Positions 1-6,896 of a stretch of 7,588 bases of DNA are shown here, one piece after another. The DNA lies in contig JAKLGN010000063.1 of assembly GCA_022710665.1 (NCBI GenBank), forward strand, positions 1-7,588, given 5' to 3'. This DNA is from Methanoregula sp. Lineage in GTDB: Archaea; Halobacteriota; Methanomicrobia; Methanomicrobiales; Methanospirillaceae. A program made the translations under genes and the position numbers. How positions within the stretch are numbered: the first letter of the stretch is position 1; every line of letters starts with the position of its first letter. The notes beneath the pieces were generated by a model. It searched no databases. It was given only the letters and a program-made list of their open reading frames with translations, and was not told the origin of the DNA.

Positions 1-452
1 AGATCTTCCTCATGCTCTACTTCCTGGGAAAGGATCGTAAGGAACATATTATAACTGACCGGATCCTTGTCCTTGGTCTTTTTCAGGAGCGCATTATACG
101 TCTTGATAGCGCACTGTTCACCCTTGATGTTCTGCTCCAGTACTTTAACGATAAACGGGTCGTCGGGAGCTTCATACCCGCAGTTGGTGAGCTTGTACCA
201 GTCCGCCGGTTTCGTTACGGGGGTCCCGCCGAGCTGGATGATCCTCGTTGCCAGGAGGGTTGCATGGGCTAGCTCCTCTGTGGCATGAAGGGTGAGCTCG
301 GCAATGACTGCTTCCTTGTTCGGTCCTTTGACCACTTTTGAACCAATCCAGTACTGGTAATAGGCAAGCCATTCGTCAGAGAATGCCTTGTTGATAAGGT
401 TCACGAGATCCTTTACATCAGTGCCGACTATCTTTCGTCCTAGAGTTCCCAT
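1..452 (-). CDS. Ferritin-like (DPS-like/bacterioferritin-type) diiron protein, 3' end cut by the window edge
   Basis: Read on the minus strand from ATG at 452, the frame stays open for 150 codons to the window edge, so the C-terminus is missing. The protein has the residue pattern of a four-helix-bundle diiron ferritin: E27 in a DEWLAYYQYW helix, E60-x-x-H63, E112, and E144-x-x-H147. This pair of ExxH motifs is the bacterioferritin-type ferroxidase centre. Two cysteines (C91 in NCGY and C114 in GEQCAI) lie near the metal helices, which suggests the archaeal DPS-like (DPSL, 'thioferritin') branch; that subfamily call is inference. Family members oxidise Fe(II) with peroxide or oxygen and store iron in a cytoplasmic protein shell. 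The start is supported by GAGGTG at 460-465, seven bases upstream. The gene is divergent from carA. Bacterioferritin is the alternative name; the ferritin-like fold itself is close to certain. Confidence 0.9.
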   Translation of the reverse strand, partial: MGTLGRKIVGTDVKDLVNLINKAFSDEWLAYYQYWIGSKVVKGPNKEAVIAELTLHATEELAHATLLATRIIQLGGTPVTKPADWYKLTNCGYEAPDDPFIVKVLEQNIKGEQCAIKTYNALLKKTKDKDPVSYNMFLTILSQEVEHEED

Positions 453-503
453 TCTTATGCACCTCGATACCTTACGGGTAACTATCCAATTATGGAGAGC
501 ATG

Positions 504-511
504 GTTTAAAT
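504..511 (-). promoter_or_regulatory. Candidate TATA box for the ferritin-like gene
   Basis: On the minus strand this reads ATTTAAAC, close to the archaeal TATA consensus. Its centre is about 55 bases upstream of the start codon at 452, so a transcript starting about 26 bases downstream would carry a leader of about 30 nt that includes the GAGGTG ribosome-binding site. The assignment rests on sequence and spacing only. Confidence 0.45.
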
Positions 512-599
512 GCATATCCGTCGGCACGCTCCCCACGGCTCGGGCAGGGACCGGGAAACGTCATGGGGCACAGCCTCTCAAAACCACCCTGCACTATCG

Positions 600-607
600 T
601 TAATAAC
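600..607 (+). promoter_or_regulatory. Candidate TATA box for carAB
   Basis: TTAATAAC lies about 45 bases upstream of the carA ATG. Initiation about 26 bases downstream (near 630) would leave a leader of roughly 20 nt containing the AAGGGG Shine-Dalgarno at 638-643. A second A/T-rich element at 622-630 (TAGTATAGA) is less likely, because it would place initiation at or inside the start codon and lose the Shine-Dalgarno. Confidence 0.35.
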
Positions 608-648
608 CCTTCACGCAAATCTAGTATAGAAACCTACAAGGGGCAGTT

Positions 649-1704
649 ATGAAGGCGGTTCTGGGTCTTGAGGATGGTTCTTTTGTTACGGGAGATGGAT
701 TCGGTGCTGAAGGCGAATGTTGTGGCGAACTCGTTTTCAACACGCTGATGACGGGATACATGGAGGCGCTCTCAGACCCCAGCTATGCCGGCCAGATCCT
801 CATGTTCACGTTTCCGACCATCGGGAATTACGGTGCGGATTTGCAGAACATGCAGAGCCAGGGTGTGAAGGTCCTCGGGACAGTCTGCCGCGAGATCTGC
901 GATATCCCTCACGTGAAACCAACGGTTGCGGAATATTTCGAGCAGAAAAAACTGCTCGGCATGTCCGGCGTGGATACCCGCAGTCTCACCATCAAGACCC
1001 GGGTCCACGGCACAATGCGGGCAGCGCTTGTTGTCGGGAGCGATGATGGCGACTATGCCGTGCGGCTCGCGAAAAAGACTCCCTCCATCTCCGACTGCAA
1101 TCTTATCCCTTCCGTTTCGTGTAAGGCTCCCTATCGCATCCCCGGGAAAGGCAAGCGCGTGGCAATCATCGACCTCGGCCTCAAGACCAATATCATCACC
1201 AGCCTCACACGGCGGAAAGGCGACCTCTACATCTTCCCCCATAATACCTCCCATGATGATATCTTCGGGTGCGAACCCGACTGCCTCTTTATCACAAACG
1301 GCCCGGGAGATCCCAAACAGGCAAAGGACGCCATCGCAACCGTGGAGAAATGCATCGGCGAACTGCCAATCTTCGGGATCTGCATGGGCAACCAGCTCGC
1401 AGCGCTCGCACTTGGCGGCGACACCTACAAACTCAAGTTCGGGCACCGTGGTGCTAACCAGCCGGTCAAATATACCGACGGCAGGATCTTCATCACCACC
1501 CAGAACCATGGCTTCTGCGTCGACGCTGAGTCCCTCCCCGATGGCTGCGAGGTCACGTTTGTAAACGCAAACGACGGGACCGTTGAAGGATTCGAGAACG
1601 AGGACCTGAGGATCAACTGTGTCCAGTTCCATCCCGAGGCACATGCAGGCCCTATGGATACCGAATGTCACTATTTTGACGGACTCTTCAGGAGGATCGG
1701 ATAA
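649..1704 (+). CDS. carA: Carbamoyl-phosphate synthase small (glutaminase) subunit
   Basis: This 351-aa subunit hydrolyses glutamine and channels ammonia to CarB for carbamoyl phosphate synthesis in the cytoplasm, feeding arginine and pyrimidine synthesis. The N-terminal CarA-specific domain (about 1-150) contains GYMEALSDPSYAGQI at 36-50; S45 matches the active-site serine of E. coli CarA. The C-terminal class I glutamine amidotransferase domain (about 168-351) has NGPGDP at 217-222, nucleophile C245 in GICMGNQ, QNHGF at 285-289, and the triad partners H328 and E330 in HPEA. The usual nucleophile-elbow sequence is GICLGHQ; here the histidine is N248. At 351 aa it is about 30 residues shorter than the E. 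coli enzyme. The start is supported by AAGGGG five bases upstream. The stop codon overlaps the carB start by one base, so the pair is almost certainly co-transcribed. Confidence 0.98.
   Translation: MKAVLGLEDGSFVTGDGFGAEGECCGELVFNTLMTGYMEALSDPSYAGQILMFTFPTIGNYGADLQNMQSQGVKVLGTVCREICDIPHVKPTVAEYFEQKKLLGMSGVDTRSLTIKTRVHGTMRAALVVGSDDGDYAVRLAKKTPSISDCNLIPSVSCKAPYRIPGKGKRVAIIDLGLKTNIITSLTRRKGDLYIFPHNTSHDDIFGCEPDCLFITNGPGDPKQAKDAIATVEKCIGELPIFGICMGNQLAALALGGDTYKLKFGHRGANQPVKYTDGRIFITTQNHGFCVDAESLPDGCEVTFVNANDGTVEGFENEDLRINCVQFHPEAHAGPMDTECHYFDGLFRRIG
1690..1695 (+). promoter_or_regulatory. carB ribosome-binding site inside the carA 3' end
   Basis: AGGAGG sits eight bases upstream of the carB ATG and within the last codons of carA. 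With the TAATG stop/start overlap it indicates translational coupling of the two subunits in one transcript. Confidence 0.8.
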
Positions 1705-4700
1705 TGCCGAAGAAAGCACACATCAGAAAGGTCCTCATCATCGGTTCAGGGCCGATCCAGATCGGACAGGCGGCGGAGTTTGATTTCTCCGGATCACAGG
1801 CATGCCGCGCCATGCGGGAGGAGGGTGTTGAGGTGGTCCTCGTCAACTCGAACCCAGCAACCATCCAGACCGACCCCGGGATGGCGGAGACCATCTACAT
1901 CGAACCCCTCCGGTCTGATATTATTGCCAGGATCATCGAGAAGGAGAAACCCGACGGTATCCTCTCCGGTATGGGAGGGCAGACCGGCCTGAACATGACT
2001 GCGGAACTGGCAGAAATGGGAGCGCTGAAAGATGTGGAGATCCTCGGGACGCCCCTCGAGGCGATCTATAAGGGCGAGGACCGGGAGAAGTTCCGCAGCC
2101 TCATGCTCGAGATAGGTGAGCCGGTGCCCAAGAGCATCATCCTGACAAGCCTTTCCCAGATTGAGGATGCGATAAACGCAGTCGGCCTTCCTGCAGTTGT
2201 CCGACCTGCATACACGCTCGGCGGTGCCGGGGGCGGCATCGCCCGCACGCGCGAGGAACTCCTCCGCATCGTGGAACTGGGGCTCTCCCGCTCCCGTATC
2301 CACCAGGTTCTCATAGAGGAGAGCGTTCTGGGCTGGAAAGAGATCGAGTTCGAGGTCATGCGCGACTCCGCCGACACCTGCATTATCATCTGCGGCATGG
2401 AGAACGTCGACCCGATGGGCATCCATACGGGGGAGAGCGTTGTCGTTGCCCCGATCCTTACGCTCCGCGATGACGAATTCCAGACCATGCGGAGCGCAGC
2501 GATCAAGATCATCCGGGCACTCGATGTACAAGGTGGATGCAACATCCAGTTCGCATTCCAGAATGGCGACTACCGGGTCATAGAGGTCAATCCCCGCGTC
2601 TCGCGCTCATCCGCCCTTGCATCGAAAGCAACCGGTTACCCCATCGCACGGGTCGCGGCGAAGATCGCCATCGGCCTCCGGCTGGACGAGATCACCAACA
2701 CCGTGACCGGCTGTACGCCGGCATCCTTCGAACCGGCCATCGACTACATCGTGGTCAAGGTCCCCCGCTGGCCGTTCGACAAGTTCAAGGGTGCTGACCG
2801 GACGCTCTCCACTGCGATGAAGAGCACCGGTGAGGTAATGGCAATAGGGAGGACAATTGAAGAAGCCTTCATGAAAGCAAAACGGTCGCTCGACACGGAT
2901 GTCCAGACCCATACCAGCCCGAGCGAGATCCGCATGATCCTCTCACGGCCCACCGACGAGCGGTTCCACTGCCTCTTCGATGCCCTCCGGCAGGGAATGA
3001 CTGTGGATGAGATCGTCCAGATCACGTCCATCACACCGTTCTTCCTGGAGAAGATCAAGAACATCGTTGATATGGAGAAGCGGCTTGCGGCTGCCCCCGA
3101 CAGTGACGACGAGATCATTTGCGCGAAGCGCTGTGGGTTCTCCACCGCAGAGATCGTCCAGATCACCGGCAGGACACCGGAAAAAATCGAGGAGATCGTC
3201 CCTTCATTGTCCTACAAGATGGTCGACACCTGCGCTGCCGAGTTCCCGGCAAACACCCCGTACTTCTATTCCACCTGCGAGCCCGTCTGCGAGATCGTCC
3301 CTACTGAAACGAAGAAGGTGCTCATCCTCGGGTCCGGACCGATCCGGATCGGACAGGGCATCGAGTTCGACTACTGCACCGTCCATGCCGTGCAGGCACT
3401 AAGGGAAGAGGAGGGCATCGAGGTCCATATCGTCAATAATAACCCGGAGACCGTCTCCACCGACTTCGACACCTCCGACCGGCTCTTCTTCGAGCCGATG
3501 CAGCTCGAGGACGTTATGAACATCCTGAAAAAGGACCGGTATTATGGCGTTATGGTCCAGTTCGGGGGGCAGAACGCGGTCAATCTTGCCGTTCCCCTTG
3601 AAGAAGAGATAAAACGGCTGGGCCTTACTACCCTCATCCTCGGTACGAGCCCCGATGCCATGGATATTGCAGAAGACCGCGACCGGTTCAGTGTCCTCTT
3701 AAAAAAGCTGAATATTCCCTGTCCGGCAAACAGCTCTGCCTATTCAGAGGACGAGGCAAAGAAAAAGGCAGAGAAGATCGGGTACCCAGTCCTTGTTCGC
3801 CCGTCGTATGTACTCGGGGGTCGTGCCATGGAGATTGTGCATGACGAGCACGAACTTGATACGTATATGAAAGAGGCCGTCCGTGTCAGCCGAAACCACC
3901 CCGTTCTGATCGATTCCTATCTCCAGAACGCGATCGAACTTGATGTCGATGCGGTCTGCGATGGTGCAGAAGTCCTTATTGGCGGTATCATGGAGCATAT
4001 TGAACAGGCAGGTATCCACTCTGGAGATTCTGCCTGCGTTATTCCAACCCAGTCCCTCCCCTCTCATGTCATTGACACGGTCAGAGAGTATACCCGAAGA
4101 CTGGCACTTGGCCTCCGGGTTGTCGGCCTGGTCAACCTTCAGATGGCCGTCAAGGATGGCATTGTCTACATCCTTGAAGCCAACCCGCGGGCCAGCCGCA
4201 CCGTGCCATTCGTTTCAAAAGCTACCGGCATCCCGATCGCAAAAATTGCGGCCAAGGTGATGGTCGGGAGGAAATTAAAGGAACTTGGATATCAGGAACG
4301 GGATATTAACCATGTGGCGGTAAAAGAGGTGCTGCTGCCCTTCAACAAGCTGGCAGGAGTCGATACCATGCTTGGACCGGAGATGAAGAGCACCGGTGAA
4401 GTCATGGGCATTGACTACGATTTCGGGCTTGCTTTCTACAAGGCCTGCATATCGGCAGACAATGAACTCCCGCTCAAAGGCAACATCTTCATATCCGTCA
4501 ACATGGAGCAGAAAGAAGAAGTGATCCCCATTGCGCGGAAACTGCGGGATCTCGGCCTTGTACTGTATGGAACGGAAGGCACGGTCGACTATCTCGATGA
4601 GGTGGGGGTCGAAGCGCACCTTGTCCGCAAAGTTCAGGAAGGTTCGCCAAATGTCCTGGACATGATGCGGCACGGTGAGATACGGCTCATCATCAACACC

Positions 4701-4871
4701 CCCCAGGACAAAAAGTCGCGGGAGGACCACTACCAGATCATGCGTGCGGCTGTGGACTTCCAGATCCCTTACATTACTACGCTTCAGGCAGCGCGGGCTG
4801 CAGCGCTTGCCATTGATGCAGTCAAGCGCGAGAAAGTAACCCTGGAACCAATCAGCCATTATCTTAAGTGA
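1704..4871 (+). CDS. carB: Carbamoyl-phosphate synthase large (synthetase) subunit
   Basis: This 1055-aa subunit uses two ATP, bicarbonate and CarA-derived ammonia to make carbamoyl phosphate. It has the full four-part architecture: carboxyphosphate half (about 1-400), oligomerisation domain (about 401-535), carbamoyl-phosphate half (about 536-930) and an MGS-like regulatory domain (about 930-1055). The two halves are homologous: IGSGPIQIGQAAEFD (13-27) matches LGSGPIRIGQGIEFD (542-556), and EVNPR (294-298) matches EANPR (825-829), giving metal ligands E294/N296 and E825/N827. By eye against E. coli, the ornithine-site residues correspond to E767, D775 and E875, and the UMP/IMP-site residues to K937, T957, T960 and K976. 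This suggests that allosteric control by ornithine and nucleotides is kept. AGGAGG at 1690-1695 lies eight bases before the ATG. Some methanogens split carB into two genes; here it is intact. Confidence 0.99.
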   Translation: MPKKAHIRKVLIIGSGPIQIGQAAEFDFSGSQACRAMREEGVEVVLVNSNPATIQTDPGMAETIYIEPLRSDIIARIIEKEKPDGILSGMGGQTGLNMTAELAEMGALKDVEILGTPLEAIYKGEDREKFRSLMLEIGEPVPKSIILTSLSQIEDAINAVGLPAVVRPAYTLGGAGGGIARTREELLRIVELGLSRSRIHQVLIEESVLGWKEIEFEVMRDSADTCIIICGMENVDPMGIHTGESVVVAPILTLRDDEFQTMRSAAIKIIRALDVQGGCNIQFAFQNGDYRVIEVNPRVSRSSALASKATGYPIARVAAKIAIGLRLDEITNTVTGCTPASFEPAIDYIVVKVPRWPFDKFKGADRTLSTAMKSTGEVMAIGRTIEEAFMKAKRSLDTDVQTHTSPSEIRMILSRPTDERFHCLFDALRQGMTVDEIVQITSITPFFLEKIKNIVDMEKRLAAAPDSDDEIICAKRCGFSTAEIVQITGRTPEKIEEIVPSLSYKMVDTCAAEFPANTPYFYSTCEPVCEIVPTETKKVLILGSGPIRIGQGIEFDYCTVHAVQALREEEGIEVHIVNNNPETVSTDFDTSDRLFFEPMQLEDVMNILKKDRYYGVMVQFGGQNAVNLAVPLEEEIKRLGLTTLILGTSPDAMDIAEDRDRFSVLLKKLNIPCPANSSAYSEDEAKKKAEKIGYPVLVRPSYVLGGRAMEIVHDEHELDTYMKEAVRVSRNHPVLIDSYLQNAIELDVDAVCDGAEVLIGGIMEHIEQAGIHSGDSACVIPTQSLPSHVIDTVREYTRRLALGLRVVGLVNLQMAVKDGIVYILEANPRASRTVPFVSKATGIPIAKIAAKVMVGRKLKELGYQERDINHVAVKEVLLPFNKLAGVDTMLGPEMKSTGEVMGIDYDFGLAFYKACISADNELPLKGNIFISVNMEQKEEVIPIARKLRDLGLVLYGTEGTVDYLDEVGVEAHLVRKVQEGSPNVLDMMRHGEIRLIINTPQDKKSREDHYQIMRAAVDFQIPYITTLQAARAAALAIDAVKREKVTLEPISHYLK

Positions 4872-4888
4872 TTACGGGGTAAAATTCT

Positions 4889-4942
4889 GATTTGGCCATT
4901 TTCCCACGCGGGGGGAAGGCCGCGAAACCCAGAAACCAAATC
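4889..4942 (+). other. Stem-loop region just downstream of carB
   Basis: An inner hairpin pairs GGCC (4894-4897) with GGCC (4918-4921) and TTCCC (4901-4905) with GGGAA (4913-4917), with a three-base bulge (4898-4900) and a seven-base loop. A competing outer pairing joins GATTTGG (4889-4895) to CCAAATC (4936-4942); it overlaps the GGCC arm, so the two folds are partly exclusive. It begins 17 bases after the carB stop. There is no T-tract behind it, so it may be an mRNA 3'-end or stability element rather than a terminator. Function is unknown. Confidence 0.4.
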
Positions 4943-4982
4943 GTCAGTACCGTAACTGCAGGTAGACAATAATTGAATATCC

Positions 4983-4990
4983 TTATATAC
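4983..4990 (+). promoter_or_regulatory. TATA box for the lipoprotein gene, positioned for a leaderless transcript
   Basis: TTATATAC is a good archaeal TATA match. The centre of its T/A core (about 4986) lies 26 bases before the A of the ATG at 5012, which is the standard archaeal distance from TATA centre to transcription start. No Shine-Dalgarno precedes that ATG. Both facts fit an mRNA that begins at its own start codon. Confidence 0.6.
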
Positions 4991-5011
4991 CGAAATAACA
5001 AAAAAAGATGC

Positions 5012-5521
5012 ATGAAAAAAGTTTTTGTTGTTCTCGCCATCCTGTTTATCGGGATCCTGCTCGCGGGATGCACATCCCAGCCGGCAGCACCTGTGGCCAC
5101 ACCGACTCCTACTGAGGTTCCAACGACCATTGCAACAGAGGTTCCCACACCCACGGTAGTCCCAACCACAGAGGTTGTTGTCGTTGTTGTTAACAAGACC
5201 CCCAACGCTACACCAACAGCAACACCGACACCCCAGCCATCGACAACGATCCTGTTCACCAGTGACATGACAATCAACCCGGATGCAACCGCTGTGTACA
5301 TCCCGGTTGGTGGAAAGGTTGTCTGGGTGAATGCTGACCCGTATAAACCTCATGCTATTCAGGCAATCAACGTGCAGACTGCAAAGTACTTCGGCAGTAT
5401 GGATACCATACTAATTCCGTATGGCACCGCCGGTTTCAATGTCACCTTTGACAAAGCAGGCTACTACGACTACAAGACTGTGTTCCAGCCAGAGCTTATT
5501 GGAAAGATTATTGTCAAGTAA
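5012..5521 (+). CDS. Secreted lipoprotein with Thr/Pro/Val stalk and degenerate plastocyanin-like domain
   Basis: The 169-aa product starts MKKVFVVLAILF, a short basic and then hydrophobic signal peptide ending in the lipobox LAGC with C20 as the lipidation site, so it should be anchored outside the membrane. Residues 21-80 are a low-complexity Thr/Pro/Val stalk with repeated TEVPT-like units and a run of six valines (55-60). Residues about 81-169 look like a cupredoxin fold: VYIPVGGKVVWVNADPYKPH, then the C-terminal strand GYYDYKTVFQPELIG (150-164). H114 matches the first copper ligand, but the positions of the Cys, His and Met ligands are T156, Q159 and L162. N-glycosylation sequons occur at N61, N65 and N143. 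ATG 5012 is chosen over an in-frame TTG at 4973, because the latter would precede the TATA box and spoil the signal peptide. The cellular role is unknown; the copper-free surface-domain idea is inference. Confidence 0.9.
   Translation: MKKVFVVLAILFIGILLAGCTSQPAAPVATPTPTEVPTTIATEVPTPTVVPTTEVVVVVVNKTPNATPTATPTPQPSTTILFTSDMTINPDATAVYIPVGGKVVWVNADPYKPHAIQAINVQTAKYFGSMDTILIPYGTAGFNVTFDKAGYYDYKTVFQPELIGKIIVK
5102..5251 (+). repeat. Degenerate low-complexity repeat encoding the lipoprotein stalk
   Basis: Imperfect copies of a GAGGTTCC-like unit (GAGGTTCC, GAGGTTCC, GAGGTTGT) code for TEVP/TEVV units, separated by ACA/ACC/CCA-rich Thr-Pro codons. A six-codon valine run, GTT GTT GTC GTT GTT GTT, sits near the middle. 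Such simple-repeat linkers are typical of archaeal surface lipoproteins and tend to vary in length between strains. Confidence 0.6.
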
Positions 5522-5537
5522 ACAGGCAATAGCCGCC

Positions 5538-5569
5538 GTTCAGGATTATCTGCCTGAACAACTTTTTTT
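5538..5569 (+). terminator. Hairpin plus T7 terminator after the lipoprotein gene
   Basis: GTTCAGG (5538-5544) and CCTGAAC (5553-5559) form a perfect seven-base stem with an eight-base loop, followed three bases later by seven T (5563-5569) and further T-rich sequence. It begins 17 bases after the lipoprotein stop. In archaea the U-tract itself is the main termination signal; the hairpin may add 3'-end stability. It suggests argG is transcribed separately. Confidence 0.75.
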
Positions 5570-5642
5570 GTTCTTTGGGAAAAAACAGGTTCTATACGGA
5601 TTGGGTTCTTTCCGTTCATCCAGTTCCTTAAAGGCTATCTGA

Positions 5643-5651
5643 ACATATATG
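5643..5651 (+). promoter_or_regulatory. TATA box for argG
   Basis: ACATATATG contains a good TATA core centred near 5647. Initiation about 26 bases downstream (near 5674) gives a leader of about 26 nt that contains the Shine-Dalgarno for the ATG at 5700. The in-frame ATG at 5649 lies inside this TATA element, which argues against it as the start codon. Confidence 0.55.
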
Positions 5652-5689
5652 CTGAAATCGCACAAAAGTATTGAAAAACCATCAAAGCC

Positions 5690-5696
5690 GAGGAAG
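5690..5696 (+). promoter_or_regulatory. argG ribosome-binding site that decides the start
   Basis: GAGGAAG ends three bases before the ATG at 5700, and its GAGG core is six bases upstream. The alternative upstream ATG at 5649 has no comparable site. Confidence 0.7.
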
Positions 5697-5699
5697 ATT

Positions 5700-6896
5700 A
5701 TGGGAAAAGGTACAATTGTTCTTGCATATTCCGGGGGGCTTGACACCTCCATCTGCATCCCCCTTTTAAAGGAACGTTATGAATATGATCGTGTTGTAAC
5801 GGTAGCAGTCAATGTCGGCCAGCGCGATGAAGAGATTGACGTTGCTGCACAGAAGGGGAAAAAACTTGCCGACCGGCATTACACTATCGACGCAAGGGAG
5901 AAATTTGTAAGAGATCACATTTTTCCGGCAATTAAAGCGAACGGATCGTACGAGGGCTATCCCATGGGAACGTCCCTTGCCCGCCCCCTCATTGCAGAAG
6001 AAGTTGTAAAGATAGCAAAGAAAGAGGGGGCAACGGCAATTGCCCACGGCTGTACCGGGAAAGGGAATGACCAGCTCCGGTTTGACTTCATTATCCGGGG
6101 GGCAGGATTTGAGGTTGTTGCACCGATCCGCGAGCTCAATCTCACCCGCGACTGGGAGATTGAATACGCGAAAAAACACAGGATTCCGGTCCCGGTGAAA
6201 AAAAACAAACCATGGAGTATGGACGAGAACTGCTGGAGCCGGAGTATCGAAGGCGGCCAGCTTGAAAACCCATCATACCATCCCCCGGAAGAGATCTATC
6301 TCTGGACGGTATCACCACAAAAAGCACCCGCAAAACCGGAAAAACTGACGTTGGTGTTCGAAGGGGGAGTTCCGGTATCACTGAATGGAAAAAAAATACC
6401 CGCTTACGCATTGATCCAGACATTAAACCAGATGGCCGGAAAGCATGGGATCGGCCGGAACGACATGATCGAGGATCGTATCCTCGGCCTTAAGGCGCGG
6501 GAAAATTACGAGCACCCCGCTGCAACCGTCATCCTTGCCGCCCACCGGGACCTTGAATCCCTCGTCCTGACACGGCAGGAGCTTGTCTTCAAGCGGATGG
6601 TCGATGATAAGTGGTCCGAACTTGCCTATAAAGGACTGGTATATGAACCGCTCTATCATGCCCTGAACGCGTTTATTGATACCACCCAGCAGCGGGTGAA
6701 CGGAAAAGTGGATCTGGAGCTCTTCAAGGGAAACGTACGGGTGCTGGGCAGGAGTTCCCCGAATGCAATCTACTCGAGCGATCTTGTCTCCTTTGACAGT
6801 GATTCCATGGATCAGTGCCATGCCATTGGGGTATCCCATTACTTTGGCATCCAGGCACGCATGGTACAACAACTGCAGAAAAAGAAAAGAAGATAA
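5700..6896 (+). CDS. argG: Argininosuccinate synthase
   Basis: This 398-aa cytoplasmic enzyme joins citrulline and aspartate using ATP to give argininosuccinate, AMP and pyrophosphate, the penultimate step of arginine synthesis. The N-terminal nucleotide-binding domain begins with the PP-loop AYSGGLDTS (9-17), followed by [11 protein letters not shown] (89-99) and [13 protein letters not shown] (116-128). The citrulline/aspartate-site signature [15 protein letters not shown] spans 177-191. Length and motif order match the family throughout, and no key residue appears missing. Starting at 5649 would add 17 residues (a Lys/Ser-rich extension) before the usual N-terminus; the Shine-Dalgarno and TATA positions favour 5700. 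The C-terminus ends in a basic KKKRR tail. CarAB upstream provides carbamoyl phosphate for the same pathway, but the intervening lipoprotein gene and terminator indicate a separate transcript. I see no obvious arginine-repressor operator. Confidence 0.98.
   Translation: MGKGTIVLAYSGGLDTSICIPLLKERYEYDRVVTVAVNVGQRDEEIDVAAQKGKKLADRHYTIDAREKFVRDHIFPAIKANGSYEGYPMGTSLARPLIAEEVVKIAKKEGATAIAHGCTGKGNDQLRFDFIIRGAGFEVVAPIRELNLTRDWEIEYAKKHRIPVPVKKNKPWSMDENCWSRSIEGGQLENPSYHPPEEIYLWTVSPQKAPAKPEKLTLVFEGGVPVSLNGKKIPAYALIQTLNQMAGKHGIGRNDMIEDRILGLKARENYEHPAATVILAAHRDLESLVLTRQELVFKRMVDDKWSELAYKGLVYEPLYHALNAFIDTTQQRVNGKVDLELFKGNVRVLGRSSPNAIYSSDLVSFDSDSMDQCHAIGVSHYFGIQARMVQQLQKKKRR

Larger units (their letters stand above)
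453..648. other. Divergent intergenic region between the ferritin-like gene and carA
   Basis: This 196-bp spacer separates two genes transcribed away from each other. It holds the ferritin ribosome-binding site (460-465), a TATA-like element for the minus strand (504-511), a weaker TATA-like element for the plus strand (600-607) and the carA Shine-Dalgarno (AAGGGG, 638-643). The central part, about 520-590, is G/C-rich. I see no convincing open reading frame, RNA gene or strong operator palindrome in it. Confidence 0.6.

Noticed and set aside
520..590. Possible structured RNA in the G/C-rich part of the ferritin/carA spacer
   Set aside because: Only short, scattered complementary runs such as CCCC and GGGG are visible; there is no stable stem or known riboswitch pattern.
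772..1719. A 315-codon minus-strand open frame antisense to carA
   Set aside because: It is a shadow of a G/C-biased real gene; carA is conserved along its whole length, and the antisense product has no recognisable domain or ribosome-binding site.
1794..2545. Overlapping minus-strand open frames opposite carB
   Set aside because: They are by-products of carB codon bias, with no motif, no promoter and no independent conservation evidence.
4275..4859. A 194-codon minus-strand frame opposite the carB 3' end
   Set aside because: It is fully antisense to the conserved CarB regulatory domain and does not resemble a protein family.
1704..4871. Long internal repeat in carB
   Set aside because: It is the well-known ancient duplication of the two ATP-grasp halves of carbamoyl-phosphate synthetase, not a new repeat.
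4973..5011. TTG at 4973 as the lipoprotein start
   Set aside because: It lies before the TATA box and would put a charged 13-residue stretch ahead of an otherwise ideal lipoprotein signal peptide.
4859..5353. Cys- or Val/Gly-rich minus-strand frames opposite the lipoprotein gene
   Set aside because: Their unusual composition is the complement of the Thr/Pro/Val repeat codons of the real gene; the lipobox and signal peptide settle the coding strand.
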